A DNA stretch of 64,000 nt from Hyphomicrobiales bacterium (GTDB taxonomy: Bacteria > Pseudomonadota > Alphaproteobacteria > Rhizobiales > Kaistiaceae). Positions 1 through 10,196 of the stretch are shown one piece after another. Position 1 is the first letter of the stretch. Each line of letters starts with the position of its first letter. The notes under the pieces are model-generated. The model saw nothing but the letters and a program-made list of their open reading frames with translations, was not told the DNA's origin and made no database searches. The position numbers were made by a program, and so were the translations under genes. Location of the stretch: contig JAFKKF010000010.1 in assembly GCA_017305635.1 (NCBI GenBank), positions 372,001-436,000 of the forward strand, read 5' to 3'.

Positions 1-34
1 CACGAGCTTCTCGATCTAGGCTCGATCGCGGGCT

Positions 35-259
35 CTATTCGGCCGCTGCGAGATGCTTGGAAGGCTTCGGGATTTTTCGTCCCAGCCCGGTTGCTGCCTC
101 TATCCAGGCAGCGATGGCATCCCGAACGCTGGCCAGCGCTTCTTCGGGGGTCTCCCCGTCAGACATGCATCCCGGCAAGTCCGGCACGAGCGCGGCAAAT
201 CCGCCGCCGTCCTCCGCCGAGAGGGGCTCGATAATCACCGGGTAGTCAAGGCGAGGCAT
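35..259 (-). CDS. hicB: HicB-type antitoxin, short form
   Basis: This 74-residue protein has the HicB fold signature: an N-terminal 'YPVIIEP' strand, 'GGFAALVPDLPGC' (about residues 19-31) and 'TPEEALASVRDAI'. HicB proteins neutralise the HicA RNase by direct binding. Its start overlaps the end of hicA by 14 nt, so the two are probably translationally coupled. It stops soon after the partial RNase-H-like domain and shows no C-terminal ribbon-helix-helix or HTH domain, so it may bind the toxin without binding an operator. The family call is from motif recognition; activity is inferred. Confidence 0.85.
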   Translation of the reverse strand: MPRLDYPVIIEPLSAEDGGGFAALVPDLPGCMSDGETPEEALASVRDAIAAWIEAATGLGRKIPKPSKHLAAAE

Positions 260-509
260 TCCGGGCCTCCAGTACCTGTTCGATAAAGCGGACGAGTCTA
301 CGAATGTAGATGGGCTTGATCGGCCGCCTTCCTGGCACGGTCAGGATATCATTTTGTGTTCGATCTGACACTTTCCAATGGGATCCGCCCCCGCCTGGCG
401 GCGCGCAATGTATTTCATGCTGACGGCAGGCGGTCCGGACATCGCCAATCTGCCAATCGCCCGCCGGATTCGACCGCATCCGATCGAGAAGCGCGTTTGG
501 CTTTGCCAT
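246..509 (-). CDS. hicA: HicA-type mRNA interferase toxin
   Basis: This 87-residue protein has the HicA core 'GGGGSHWKVS' with the candidate catalytic His44, followed by 'PGRRPIKPIYIRRLVRFIEQ', which matches the HicA double-stranded-RNA-binding-like fold. HicA cleaves mRNA until HicB sequesters it. At 87 residues it is longer than the usual 60-80. Its ATG lies only 3 nt after the amn stop codon and has no clear ribosome binding site of its own, so translation may depend on ribosomes finishing amn. Toxin first, antitoxin second is the standard hicAB order. Confidence 0.85.
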   Translation of the reverse strand: MAKPNALLDRMRSNPAGDWQIGDVRTACRQHEIHCAPPGGGGSHWKVSDRTQNDILTVPGRRPIKPIYIRRLVRFIEQVLEARNASP

Positions 510-512
510 AGC

Positions 513-2003
513 TTACTGGAACGCCGTCTCCTGGAAGCTCCGGAGCTTGCGCGAATGGAGCCGTTCCGGCGCCATGGCGCGGAGCTTCTCCATCGCCCGG
601 ATGCCGATCTCGAGGTGCTGGTTGACCTGGCGGCGATAGAAGTCCGAGGCCATGCCGGGCAGCTTCAGCTCGCCGTGCAGCGGCTTGTCGGAGACGCAGA
701 GCAGCGTCCCGTAGGGCACGCGGAAGCGGAAGCCGTTGGCGGCGATGGTCGCCGATTCCATGTCGAGCGCGACGGCGCGCGACTGCGAGAAGCGGCGCAC
801 CGGCTCCTCGTGGTCGCGGAGCTCCCAGTTGCGGTTGTCGATGGTGGCGACGGTGCCGGTGCGCATGATGCGCTTCAGCTCGAAGCCCTCGAGGCCGGTC
901 ACCTCCTCCACCGCGTCCTCCAGCGCGACCTGCACTTCCGCCAGCGGCGGGATCGGCACCCAGGTCGGCAGGTCGGCATCGAGCACGTGGTCCTCGCGGA
1001 CATAACCATGGGCGAGCACGTAGTCGCCGAGCGCCTGGGTGTTCCTCAGGCCGGCGCAGTGGCCGAGCATCAGCCAGGCATGGGGCCTGAGGACCGCGAT
1101 ATGGTCGGTGATGGTCTTGGCGTTGGAGGGGCCGACGCCGATGTTGACCATGGTGATGCCCATGTGGCCCGGCCGGGTCAGGTGGAAGGCCGGCATCTGC
1201 GGCAGGCGCGAGGGCGCCACGCCCGATGTCGGGCTGTCCGAGCCGGACAGCGTGACGACGTTGCCCGGCTCTACCAGCGCCTCGTAGCCGCCGTCCGCCG
1301 TCGCCATCAGGCGGCGCGCCGTGGCGACGAACTCGTCGATATAGAACTGGTAGTTGGTGAAGATGACGAAGTTCTGGAAATGCTCCGGCTGTGTCGCCGT
1401 ATAGTGCGGCAGGCGGTGGAGCGAATAGTCGATGCGCGGCGCCGTGAAAGGCGCGAGCGGCATCGGCTGGCCAAAGGCCGGGATGAAGGTGCCGTTGACG
1501 ATGGCGTCGTCGGTGACGGCGAGGTCCGGCACGTCGAACATGTCGCGGAGCGGCCGCTCCATGTTGTCCGAAAGCTGCCCCTCGACATTGATGCCGTCGG
1601 GGAAGGCGAAGTGCAGCGCAATGGGCTCGTCGGAGACCGAGACCTGGACCGGCGTCTTGTGCGCCTTGACCAGCAGGCGGATCTGCTCGGTGAGGTATTT
1701 GCGGAACAGCGCCGGCCGCGTGATCGTCGTCGCGAACACCCCCGGCCCGGCTACGTGGCCGTAGGAAAGGCGCGAGTCGATCTGGGCGAAGCTCGACGTC
1801 TCGATGCGGATCTGCGGATAGGTCGCCCGCACGCGCCCGCGCGGCGGCTTGCCCTTCAGAAGCTCGGCAAAGCGATGGCGGATGAAGGCCGTATGCTCGT
1901 CGTAGATCAGCTCGAGCCGGCGGACGGCAGCCTCGGCATCCTCGAAACGTTCGGGAGGAATGGGCGCCGGAAGGTCGAAATGACTCGGGTCTGGTTTCAT
2001 CAT
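513..2003 (-). CDS. amn: AMP nucleosidase
   Basis: A 496-residue enzyme that hydrolyses AMP to adenine and ribose 5-phosphate and so helps control adenylate pools in the cytoplasm. The N-terminal half carries the AMP nucleosidase-specific domain ('YPQIRIETSSFAQIDSRLSY'), and the C-terminal half is a nucleoside-phosphorylase fold ('NIGVGPSNAKTITDHIAVLR', 'ALDMESATIAANGFRFRVPY'). I chose the start at the Met-Met pair because a GGAG lies about 9 nt upstream; an upstream ATG at 2060 would add 19 residues of unlikely sequence. hicAB follows on the same strand after 3 nt. Confidence 0.93.
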   Translation of the reverse strand: MMKPDPSHFDLPAPIPPERFEDAEAAVRRLELIYDEHTAFIRHRFAELLKGKPPRGRVRATYPQIRIETSSFAQIDSRLSYGHVAGPGVFATTITRPALFRKYLTEQIRLLVKAHKTPVQVSVSDEPIALHFAFPDGINVEGQLSDNMERPLRDMFDVPDLAVTDDAIVNGTFIPAFGQPMPLAPFTAPRIDYSLHRLPHYTATQPEHFQNFVIFTNYQFYIDEFVATARRLMATADGGYEALVEPGNVVTLSGSDSPTSGVAPSRLPQMPAFHLTRPGHMGITMVNIGVGPSNAKTITDHIAVLRPHAWLMLGHCAGLRNTQALGDYVLAHGYVREDHVLDADLPTWVPIPPLAEVQVALEDAVEEVTGLEGFELKRIMRTGTVATIDNRNWELRDHEEPVRRFSQSRAVALDMESATIAANGFRFRVPYGTLLCVSDKPLHGELKLPGMASDFYRRQVNQHLEIGIRAMEKLRAMAPERLHSRKLRSFQETAFQ

Positions 2004-2117
2004 GGCGGATTTCTCCGCCAGCGGCCCTCCCCGGTCAAGCGCGGGAAGGCGATAGCTCAACCGGTGGCTGGCGGGGCGCGGCAGTACCGCGCCCCGCCAT
2101 GACGGTGATTTCCGCAG

Positions 2118-2537
2118 CTACTTGGCGAAGGTCGCCTTGAGGGTGACCGAGGGGACCGACTTCAGCGCCTGCGAGACCGGGCAGATTTCCTTCGCCTTCT
2201 CGGCGGCGGCCACGAAAGTCGCCTCATCGATGCCGGGCACGCGGCCGACCGTCTCGAGCGCGATCGAGGTGATCCCCTTGCCGGCCACGATCTCGACCTT
2301 CGCCGTGGTCTTGATGTCGGTCGGGGGCGTTCCCGCAGCCGTGAGCAGGCCGGAAAGCTGCATCGAGTAGCAGCCGGCATGGGCCGCCGCGATCAGTTCC
2401 TCGGGGTTGGTGCCCTTGCCGGTCTCGAAGCGCGAGGCAAAGGTGTAGGATCCCTTGAACCCGCTGAAATCGACCTCGCCGCTGCCTTCCTTGAGCGAGC
2501 CCTTCCATTCCGCCTTCGCCGTTGAAACGATGCCCAT
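2118..2537 (-). CDS. osmC: OsmC-family organic hydroperoxide reductase
   Basis: This 139-residue protein matches the OsmC subfamily closely: 'GSYTFASRFETGKGTNPEEL', then the first reactive cysteine in 'AHAGCYS' and the second in 'EICPVSQAL'. OsmC proteins reduce organic hydroperoxides with thiol donors and act in osmotic and oxidative stress. An alternative ATG at 2558 adds seven residues; I prefer 2537 because the protein then begins like its relatives (MGIVSTAKAEWKG) and AAGGG precedes it. It is a single gene, divergent from xthA. Confidence 0.92.
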   Translation of the reverse strand: MGIVSTAKAEWKGSLKEGSGEVDFSGFKGSYTFASRFETGKGTNPEELIAAAHAGCYSMQLSGLLTAAGTPPTDIKTTAKVEIVAGKGITSIALETVGRVPGIDEATFVAAAEKAKEICPVSQALKSVPSVTLKATFAK

Positions 2538-2674
2538 GACCCTTTGATCCTTCTTCATGCCGGGACCATGGGTTTAGTGCACCGCGCGGGAAAATCCAGA
2601 CCCGCGGCGTGAAAGGGCTCTGGTGGCGCGCCCCTGCGCCGCTATGCTCCCTCCGTCCGCGGCAAGGGAATGCT

Positions 2675-3458
<784 letters not shown>

Positions 3459-3467
3459 GTCTGCGCT

Positions 3468-4244
3468 TCAGGCGGCGAGCTTCCCGGGCATGCGGGCGAC
3501 GACCACCCGGTTCCGCCCGGCTTGCTTGGCCCGGTAGAGCTGCTGGTCGGCGACATGGAAGAGGTCGGCATAGCTGACATCGCCGCGGAAGATCGCACCG
3601 CCGACGCTGACCGAAAGCGGGGTGCGCTCGCCATCGGCGTCGAACTCGGCCTCGTTGATGGTCTTCCGGATGCGCTCGGCGACCGCCTCCGCCTGGCGCG
3701 AGCTGGAACCGGGAAGGAAGACGCCGAACTCCTCGCCGCCGACACGGCCGACGAGGTCGGCGCCGCGCACGAGCCCCTGGATCGAGCGCGCGATCACCCT
3801 CAGCGCCTCGTCGCCGCGATCATGGCCGAAGCGGTCGTTGATGGTCTTGAAATGGTCGGCATCGACGATGAGCAAGGCCCCCTCCGTCTCCTCCCGCCGG
3901 CCCTGCTCCCGGACATGGCCGAGATAGGCGTCGACGAGCATGGTGAAGGCGCCCCGGTTGAGGACCCGCGTCAGGCTGTCGGTCGAGGCGACGACCTGAA
4001 GCTGGGCATGGGCGATGGCGAGCGCGCGCATTTTCAGCGACAGGACGAGAAGGAGCGGGACGGCGAGGACGATGGGGATGAGGACGTCCGTCCACAGTTC
4101 CTCGTGCCAGGGCAGCGGCTCCGGCTTCATGATGAGGAGGTCGACCACCACCGGCACGGCGATGCACAGCATCGTGCCGAGCAGGGTTATGGCGGCGACC
4201 CTGCCGAGGCCGCGCGCGGAGAAATCCCAGCGTGACTTAGCCAT
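3468..4244 (-). CDS. Membrane-anchored GGDEF diguanylate cyclase
   Basis: A 258-residue protein with two predicted transmembrane helices (about residues 15-37 and 51-68) followed directly by a GGDEF domain beginning 'STDSLTRVLNRGAF'. The active-site motif is intact ('RVGGEEFGVFLPG') and an RxxD product-inhibition site ('RGAD') lies five residues before GGEEF. It should make cyclic di-GMP from GTP with feedback inhibition. There is no recognisable periplasmic sensor domain, only a short loop between the helices. No PilZ or EAL partner lies in the window. Confidence 0.92.
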   Translation of the reverse strand: MAKSRWDFSARGLGRVAAITLLGTMLCIAVPVVVDLLIMKPEPLPWHEELWTDVLIPIVLAVPLLLVLSLKMRALAIAHAQLQVVASTDSLTRVLNRGAFTMLVDAYLGHVREQGRREETEGALLIVDADHFKTINDRFGHDRGDEALRVIARSIQGLVRGADLVGRVGGEEFGVFLPGSSSRQAEAVAERIRKTINEAEFDADGERTPLSVSVGGAIFRGDVSYADLFHVADQQLYRAKQAGRNRVVVARMPGKLAA

Positions 4245-4362
4245 GAGCGTGGACGGACCTCTTCACCGGGGCTGTATCGCCTCGGCGCGATTGAGAATCC
4301 GTCTGGGAGGTCGTTAGAGTTTTAGCGACCGGAAGGCAGCGGCCGCGGAACCTGTCCGCCGC

Positions 4363-5169
4363 CTATTTCTTCTTGCCGTATTTGCTCATCCAGTCGTCGG
4401 CGAGCGCCATGGCGGTGCGGCGCTCGTTCTCGGTCGCGACCGACACGGCCTGCTCCTGCATGTCGAAGATCCAGCCTTGCGTCGGCTTGGCGCGCTCACG
4501 GGCGAGCGAGAGGTACATGAGGCCGAGGACCGGCTGGCGCGAAATGCCGTCGTCGCCCTCGAAAAGGAGATGGCCGAGGAGCGCCTGGGCCGCGACGTTG
4601 CCCTTGTCGGCAGCGAGCTTCGACCAGCGCGCCGCCTGGACGGCATCGCGCTCGCCGCCCTCGCCGGTGAAATACATGCGGGCGAGGCTGTACTGCGCAT
4701 CCGGGTCGCCGAAGATCGAGGCGGCGTGGCTGTAGATCTGCCGGGCGCGATAGGGATCGGCCTTCACCTCGGTGTTCGGGATGCCCTTCTGGTAGTAGTC
4801 GCCAAGGGCCACGAAGGCCTTGGAGACGAAGCGCGACGAGGGATCGCCGGGCGTGTCGTCGGCATGGGCGTCGGCGATCTCGCTGAACAGCTCGAAGGCC
4901 TTGTAGTCGTCCTGCTTCACGCCGTCGCCTTCGGCGAGCATCTTGGCGGCCTGCCACTGGGCGATCGGATCGCCCTTCTCGGCGGCGAAGTTGAGCGCCT
5001 CGAAGGCGGTCGACTTGTCGCCCTTGCGATAGAGCTCCAGGCCGCCCTGCAAGGCCTCCTGGGGCGAGGTATCGGCATTCAGGCTCTTCACGTCGAAGGC
5101 AAGGGCCTGCCCGGCAAAGCCGAGCACGGCAGCGAACGCCACACAACGATACGCGTCAGATATCCGCAT
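4363..5169 (-). CDS. exoR: ExoR-like periplasmic Sel1-repeat regulator
   Basis: This 268-residue protein has a signal peptide (cleavage likely after 'GQALA') and Sel1-type repeats such as '[20 protein letters not shown]' and '[19 protein letters not shown]'. Length, repeat spacing and the ending ('[15 protein letters not shown]') match rhizobial ExoR, which binds the sensor kinase ExoS (ChvG) in the periplasm and restrains ChvI-controlled exopolysaccharide, motility and invasion genes. The start codon lies inside the last 14 nt of ilvD, so the two are probably coupled. exoS and chvI are not in this window. The identity is strong; the regulatory role is inferred from the family. Confidence 0.85.
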   Translation of the reverse strand: MRISDAYRCVAFAAVLGFAGQALAFDVKSLNADTSPQEALQGGLELYRKGDKSTAFEALNFAAEKGDPIAQWQAAKMLAEGDGVKQDDYKAFELFSEIADAHADDTPGDPSSRFVSKAFVALGDYYQKGIPNTEVKADPYRARQIYSHAASIFGDPDAQYSLARMYFTGEGGERDAVQAARWSKLAADKGNVAAQALLGHLLFEGDDGISRQPVLGLMYLSLARERAKPTQGWIFDMQEQAVSVATENERRTAMALADDWMSKYGKKK

Positions 5170-6880
5170 AGGTCTTCACTTCCGCCGCCCCGCCCGGGTG
5201 GGTCACCGCGCCGGCCCGTGCCGGCCCGACGCCCTGTGCGTATTTCCAGATCGCGCCGGTCCGGTAGGCATTGGGCCGCGCCTTCCAGCCGGCCTTGCGC
5301 GCTTCCAGTTCGTGATCGCTCAGCTTCACGGAGAGCGTTCCCGCCTCCGCGTCGATCTCGATGATGTCGCCGTCGCGGATATGCGCGATCGGCCCGCCGA
5401 TCGCCGCCTCCGGCCCGACATGGCCGATGCAGAAGCCGCGGGTGGCGCCCGAAAAGCGCCCGTCGGTGATCAGCGCGACCTTGTCGCCGGCGCCCTGCCC
5501 GTAGAGCGCGGCGGTGGTCGAGAGCATTTCCGGCATGCCCGGTCCGCCGCGCGGGCCGACATAGCGGATGACCAGCACGTCGCCGTCCTTGTAGTCGCGG
5601 CGCTCGACGGCGGCGAAGCAGTCCTGCTCGGTATCGAAGCAGCGCGCCGGGCCGGAAAATTTCAGGTTCTTCATCCCGGCGACCTTCACGATGGCGCCGT
5701 CCGGCGCGAGGTTGCCGGAAAGACCCACCACGCCGCCGGTCGGCGTGATCGGTTCGCTCGCCTTCCTGACCACTACCTGGCTGTCGTTCCAGGCGACCTT
5801 CTTCAGGTTCTCGGCAATCGTCTTGCCGGTCACCGTCATGCAGTCGCCGTGGAGGTAGCCGCTGTCGAGCAGCGTCTTCATGACGAGCGGGATGCCGCCC
5901 GCCTCGAAGAGGTCCTTGGCGACGTATTTGCCGCCCGGCTTGAGGTCGCAGATATAGGGCGTGCGCTTGAAGATCTCGGCGACGTCGAAGAGGTCGAACT
6001 CGATGCCCGCCTCGTGGGCGATGGCCGGCAGATGCAGGCCGGCATTGGTCGAGCCGCCGGAAGCGGCGACCACGGTCGCGGCATTCTCCAGGGCCTTCCG
6101 GGTGACGATGTCGCGCGGGCGGATGTTCCGCGCGATCAGCTGCATCACCATCTCGCCGGCGGCGAAGCAGAACTTGTCGCGGAACTCGTAGGGTGCCGGC
6201 GCGCCGGCCGAGTAAGGCAGCGCGAGGCCGATGGCCTCGGAGACCATCGCCATCGTGTTCGCGGTGAACTGGCCGCCGCAGGCCCCGGCCGAGGGGCACG
6301 CGACCTGCTCGAGTTCCAGCAGGTCCTCGTCGCTCATCTTGCCGACCGAGTGCAGGCCGACCGCCTCGAAGACGTCGACCACGGTCACGTCCCTGCCCTT
6401 GAAGGTGCCGGGCAGGATCGAGCCGCCATAGATGAAGACGGAAGGCACGTTGAGGCGGACCATCGCCATCATCATGCCGGGCAGCGACTTGTCGCAGCCG
6501 GCCATGCCGACGAGGGCGTCGTAGCCATGGCCGCGCATGGTGAGCTCGACCGAATCCGCGATCACCTCGCGCGAGGGCAGCGAGGACTTCATGCCCTCGT
6601 GGCCCATGGCGATGCCGTCGGTCACCGTGATGGTGCAGAATTCGCGCGGCGTGCCGTTGGCGCTTGCCACGCCCTTCTTCACCGCCTGCGCCTGGCGCAT
6701 CAGGGAGATGTTGCAGGGCGCGGCTTCGTTCCAGCAGGTGGCGACACCGACGAAGGGTTGGTGAATCTGCTCCGGACCGAGCCCCATCGCATAGTAGTAC
6801 GAGCGATGCGGTGCCCTTTCGGGCCCCTCCGTTACGTGACGGCTGGGCAGCTTACGCTTGTCGAAAACCGGCGCTTCCAT
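5156..6880 (-). CDS. ilvD: Dihydroxy-acid dehydratase
   Basis: A 574-residue IlvD/Edd-family enzyme that dehydrates 2,3-dihydroxy acids to 2-oxo acids in valine and isoleucine synthesis. Cluster and active-site regions are intact: '[11 protein letters not shown]', '[15 protein letters not shown]', '[19 protein letters not shown]' and '[12 protein letters not shown]'. The ending '[20 protein letters not shown]' is typical of dihydroxy-acid dehydratase. GGAAGG lies just upstream of the ATG. It shares 14 nt with exoR, which follows. It needs an Fe-S cluster and so depends on the SUF genes nearby. Confidence 0.95.
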   Translation of the reverse strand: MEAPVFDKRKLPSRHVTEGPERAPHRSYYYAMGLGPEQIHQPFVGVATCWNEAAPCNISLMRQAQAVKKGVASANGTPREFCTITVTDGIAMGHEGMKSSLPSREVIADSVELTMRGHGYDALVGMAGCDKSLPGMMMAMVRLNVPSVFIYGGSILPGTFKGRDVTVVDVFEAVGLHSVGKMSDEDLLELEQVACPSAGACGGQFTANTMAMVSEAIGLALPYSAGAPAPYEFRDKFCFAAGEMVMQLIARNIRPRDIVTRKALENAATVVAASGGSTNAGLHLPAIAHEAGIEFDLFDVAEIFKRTPYICDLKPGGKYVAKDLFEAGGIPLVMKTLLDSGYLHGDCMTVTGKTIAENLKKVAWNDSQVVVRKASEPITPTGGVVGLSGNLAPDGAIVKVAGMKNLKFSGPARCFDTEQDCFAAVERRDYKDGDVLVIRYVGPRGGPGMPEMLSTTAALYGQGAGDKVALITDGRFSGATRGFCIGHVGPEAAIGGPIAHIRDGDIIEIDAEAGTLSVKLSDHELEARKAGWKARPNAYRTGAIWKYAQGVGPARAGAVTHPGGAAEVKTYADI

Positions 6881-7212
6881 AACCTTCCTTCACCAGGCCG
6901 CCCGCACTTACGCTGGCCGGGCAGCGGCACTTTGAGCGCAAGACCGGACGTCCTTCCCGCGAGCGGAAAGTGTTGCCCTAATCCCACGTCAGGTGCTTAG
7001 CTCCCCTCGGCAGGCTACCTGATGCCTCTCGGCTTCATCCGACTTTATGGCTGAACGGCGGCGAAAAGGCTTAACCGGATCGCGCGCACGTCAGTTCTCC
7101 CGGGACCGTTGCGGAATGGCAACAAGAGCCCGGCCGGTGCCGCGAGATGGCCAGCTTTGAACCGCTCGAATGCCGCATTCGCGCCGAAGGAAGGGCCGGC
7201 GCGGGATGAATC
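6881..7212. other. Intergenic region upstream of ilvD
   Basis: This 332-nt gap separates ilvD from the glutathione transferase gene; both read leftward, so it holds the ilvD-exoR promoter. Around 6987-7022 there is an imperfect inverted repeat ('TCAGGT' and 'ACCTGA' around a TAGC-rich centre) that could form a hairpin. I see no convincing -35/-10 pair, leader peptide or riboswitch. Confidence 0.4.
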
Positions 7213-7908
7213 CTACCGCTGCCCGAAGAGGATCTTCTGGGCGTCCTTGTCCTGCGAGAGGTCGAAGGAGGTCGGCGCCTTCACCTTCAGGCCGCGCTGG
7301 ACGGCGGGGCGCGCATCCACCCGGTCGTGCCAGGCTTTCACGTTCGGGAACTCGGCGATGTCGACGCCGCGGCTCTCCCAGTTGCGGATCCAGCCGAAGA
7401 GCGCGATGTCGGCGATGGAATAGTCGCCGGCGACATAGTCCCGTCCGCCCAACTGCTTTTCAAGCACGCGATAGAGACGGTGCGTCTCGTTCAGGTAGCG
7501 GTCGATGGCATAGGGAATCTTCCCGACCGCGTAGTTCCGGAAGTGGTTGAGCTGGCCGAACATGGGGCCGACGCCGCCCATCTGCCACATCAGCCATTCC
7601 TCCACCGCGACGCGGGCGCGCTCCTCGGTCGGGTAGAGCTGCCCGAACTTGCGGCCGAGATACTGGAGGATGGCGCCGGACTCGAAGACCGAGATCGGCT
7701 TTCCGCCCGGGCCTTCCGGATCGACGATCGCCGGGATGCGGTTGTTGGGCGAAATGGCCAGGAATTCGGGCTTCAGCTGCTCGCCCTTGCCGATGTTCAC
7801 GAAGTGCGTGGCGTAGGGCACATCGAGTTCCTCGAGCATGATCGAGGCCTTGAAGCCGTTGGGCGTGCCCCAGGTGTAGAGATCGATCGGAAGCGTCTGG
7901 ACTGTCAT
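7213..7908 (-). CDS. Glutathione S-transferase, YfcG/YghU type
   Basis: A 231-residue nu-class-like glutathione transferase. The N-terminal thioredoxin-like domain has 'YTWGTPNGFKASIMLEEL', the cis-proline motif 'SPNNRIPAIVD' and 'SVFESGAILQYLGRKFGQLY'; the helical domain has 'WLMWQMGGVGPMFGQLNHF' and 'YVAGDYSIADIALFGWI'. These match E. coli YfcG, a disulfide-bond oxidoreductase using glutathione. The open frame runs on upstream across parE as antisense, so the start at 7908 was set by homology. It is divergent from parE. Confidence 0.92.
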   Translation of the reverse strand: MTVQTLPIDLYTWGTPNGFKASIMLEELDVPYATHFVNIGKGEQLKPEFLAISPNNRIPAIVDPEGPGGKPISVFESGAILQYLGRKFGQLYPTEERARVAVEEWLMWQMGGVGPMFGQLNHFRNYAVGKIPYAIDRYLNETHRLYRVLEKQLGGRDYVAGDYSIADIALFGWIRNWESRGVDIAEFPNVKAWHDRVDARPAVQRGLKVKAPTSFDLSQDKDAQKILFGQR

Positions 7909-8130
7909 GGGAAAGAGGACCTGGCGGGAGGGGAGCTGTGGAAAGAGCGCTAGCCTGAAATGGCGCGCCATGTCCGACAAGAGAGGATGTTCCACAGCAG
8001 GCCAGCCATGCGAAAAACGCAACCTTGCTCGCCCTTCCGCCGGCGCGTCCGCCACGCTAGCTGGGGCTCGCCGGAAGGCCCGTTCCCCGGCTAGGTAGTT
8101 CTCCTGACGTTCCCCTGATTCGAGACCGCG

Positions 8131-10173
8131 ATGCCGCCACGCAAGAAAGAAGCCCAGGACCTGTTCGCCCAGCTCGACAAGCAGGTCGGCGGGCTGAAGG
8201 CCGTCGCCAGCGCCGTGAAGCGTGAGGCGGCCGTGCCGCTGAAGAAGGCCGCCGGCGCCGAGGGCGAAGGCTACTCGGCGGCCGACATCGAGGTGCTGGA
8301 GGGGCTGGAGCCGGTCCGCCGCCGGCCCGGCATGTATATCGGCGGCACCGACGAGAAGGGCCTGCACCACCTCTTCGCCGAGGTGATCGACAATGCCATG
8401 GACGAGGCGGTCGCCGGCCATGCCAGCTGGATCGAGGTGGAGGTCGAGGCCGACGGCTTCGTCATCGTCACCGATAACGGGCGCGGCATCCCGGTCGATC
8501 CGCATCCGAAGTTCAAGGACAAGTCGGCGCTGGAGGTCATCATGACGATGCTCCATTCCGGCGGCAAGTTCTCCGGCAAGGCCTACGAGACCTCGGGCGG
8601 CCTGCACGGCGTCGGCGTTTCGGTGGTCAATGCGCTCTCCGAGACGCTCGAGGTCGAGGTGGCGCTCCGCCGCCGGCTCTATCGCCAGCGCTTCTCGCGC
8701 GGTGCGCCGATCGAGAAGCTGAAGGAGATCGGCGACGCGCCCAACCGGCGCGGCACGCGCATCCGCTTCAAGCCGGATGCCGAGATCTTCCGCGGGGCCG
8801 GCTTCAAGGCCGAGCGCCTTTTCGCCATGACGCGCTCGAAGGCCTACCTCTTCGGCGGCGTCGAGATCCGCTGGCATTGCGATCCCTCGCTCGCCACCGA
8901 CAAGGTGCCGGAGAAGGCGACCTTCCATTTCCCCGGCGGCCTCTCCGACTATCTGCGCGCCGAGCTCGCCGAGGAGAAGACCATCGTCCCGGTCTTCGCC
9001 GGCAAGACCGAGAAGGCGAGCGGCCACGGCGCCGTCGAGTGGGCGGTCGCCTGGTTCCCGGGCGACGGCTACATCCGCTCCTATTGCAACACGATCCCGA
9101 CCGGCGAGGGCGGCACCCACGAGGCCGGTTTCCGCAACGCCCTCACCCGTGGCCTCAAGGCTCATGCCGAGCTTACCGGCAACAAGCGCGCCGGCGTCAT
9201 CACCTCCGACGACGTCATGACCTCGGCCGCCGGCCTGCTCTCGGTCTTCATCCGCGAGCCGGAATTCGTCGGCCAGACCAAGGACCGCCTGTCGAGCCCG
9301 GAGGCGACGCGCGTCGTCGAGAACGCGATCCGCGATCCCTTCGACCATTGGCTCGCCGGGTCGCCGGCGGAAGCGACGAAGCTCCTCGACTGGGTCATCG
9401 AGCGCGCCGAGGAGCGCCTCCGCCGCCGGCAGGAAAAGGAGATCGGACGCAAGTCCGCGACCCGCAAGCTCCGGCTCCCGGGCAAGCTCGCCGACTGCAG
9501 CGATACCGGCACCGGCGACACCGAGATCTTCATCGTCGAGGGCGATTCCGCCGGCGGCTCCGCCAAGCAGGCGCGCAACCGCTCGACCCAGGCCGTGCTC
9601 CCGCTCCGCGGCAAGATCCTCAACGTCGCCAATGCCGGCCGCGAGAAGCTCGCCCAGAACCAGCAGCTCGCCGACCTCATCCAGGCGCTCGGCGTCTCGC
9701 CGCGCAGCTATCGGGAGGAGGACCTGCGCTATGACCGCGTCATCGTCATGACCGATGCCGACGTGGACGGCGCGCACATCGCCTCGCTCCTCATCACCTT
9801 CTTCTATCGTGAGATGCCCGACCTCATCCGCGGCGGGCATCTCTACCTCGCCGTCCCGCCGCTCTACCGGATGACTCAGGGCGGCAAGACCGTCTATGCC
9901 CGCAACGATCGCCACCGCGAGGAACTCCTGAAGAAGGAGTTCAAGGGCAATGGCAAGATCGAGATCGGGCGCTTCAAGGGCCTCGGCGAGATGATGCCGG
10001 GCCAGTTGAAGGAGACGACGATGGATCCGTCCAAGCGGACGCTGCTCCGCGTCGAGATCGTCGAGGACAAGGAGACCGGCGAGGCGGTCGAGAGCCTGAT
10101 GGGCAACAAGCCCGAGGAGCGTTTCCGCTTCATCCAGGAGCGGGCCGAGTTCGCCCACGACCTCGACATCTGA
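8131..10173 (+). CDS. parE: DNA topoisomerase IV subunit B
   Basis: The 680-residue ATPase/TOPRIM subunit of the enzyme that unlinks daughter chromosomes. The GHKL ATPase has 'EVIDNAMDEAVAG', 'DNGRGIPVDPHPK' and 'GLHGVGVSVVNALSE'. The TOPRIM domain has 'EGDSAGGSAKQARNRSTQ' and 'MTDADVDGAHI'. The family ending 'FKGLGEMMPGQLKETTMDP' and the 'PLRGKILNV' loop assign it to type IIA subunit B, and its length fits ParE rather than GyrB (about 800 residues). A 50-residue Lys/Ala-rich N-terminal extension precedes the ATPase. parC is not in the window. Confidence 0.94.
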   Translation: MPPRKKEAQDLFAQLDKQVGGLKAVASAVKREAAVPLKKAAGAEGEGYSAADIEVLEGLEPVRRRPGMYIGGTDEKGLHHLFAEVIDNAMDEAVAGHASWIEVEVEADGFVIVTDNGRGIPVDPHPKFKDKSALEVIMTMLHSGGKFSGKAYETSGGLHGVGVSVVNALSETLEVEVALRRRLYRQRFSRGAPIEKLKEIGDAPNRRGTRIRFKPDAEIFRGAGFKAERLFAMTRSKAYLFGGVEIRWHCDPSLATDKVPEKATFHFPGGLSDYLRAELAEEKTIVPVFAGKTEKASGHGAVEWAVAWFPGDGYIRSYCNTIPTGEGGTHEAGFRNALTRGLKAHAELTGNKRAGVITSDDVMTSAAGLLSVFIREPEFVGQTKDRLSSPEATRVVENAIRDPFDHWLAGSPAEATKLLDWVIERAEERLRRRQEKEIGRKSATRKLRLPGKLADCSDTGTGDTEIFIVEGDSAGGSAKQARNRSTQAVLPLRGKILNVANAGREKLAQNQQLADLIQALGVSPRSYREEDLRYDRVIVMTDADVDGAHIASLLITFFYREMPDLIRGGHLYLAVPPLYRMTQGGKTVYARNDRHREELLKKEFKGNGKIEIGRFKGLGEMMPGQLKETTMDPSKRTLLRVEIVEDKETGEAVESLMGNKPEERFRFIQERAEFAHDLDI

Positions 10174-10196
10174 GGACCGGCACGAAGGAGGACATC

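Noticed and set aside
7909-10158. Very long open frame upstream of the glutathione transferase, antisense to parE
   Set aside because: It is the complement of parE with no recognisable domain; high third-position GC keeps antisense frames open. The transferase starts at 7908.
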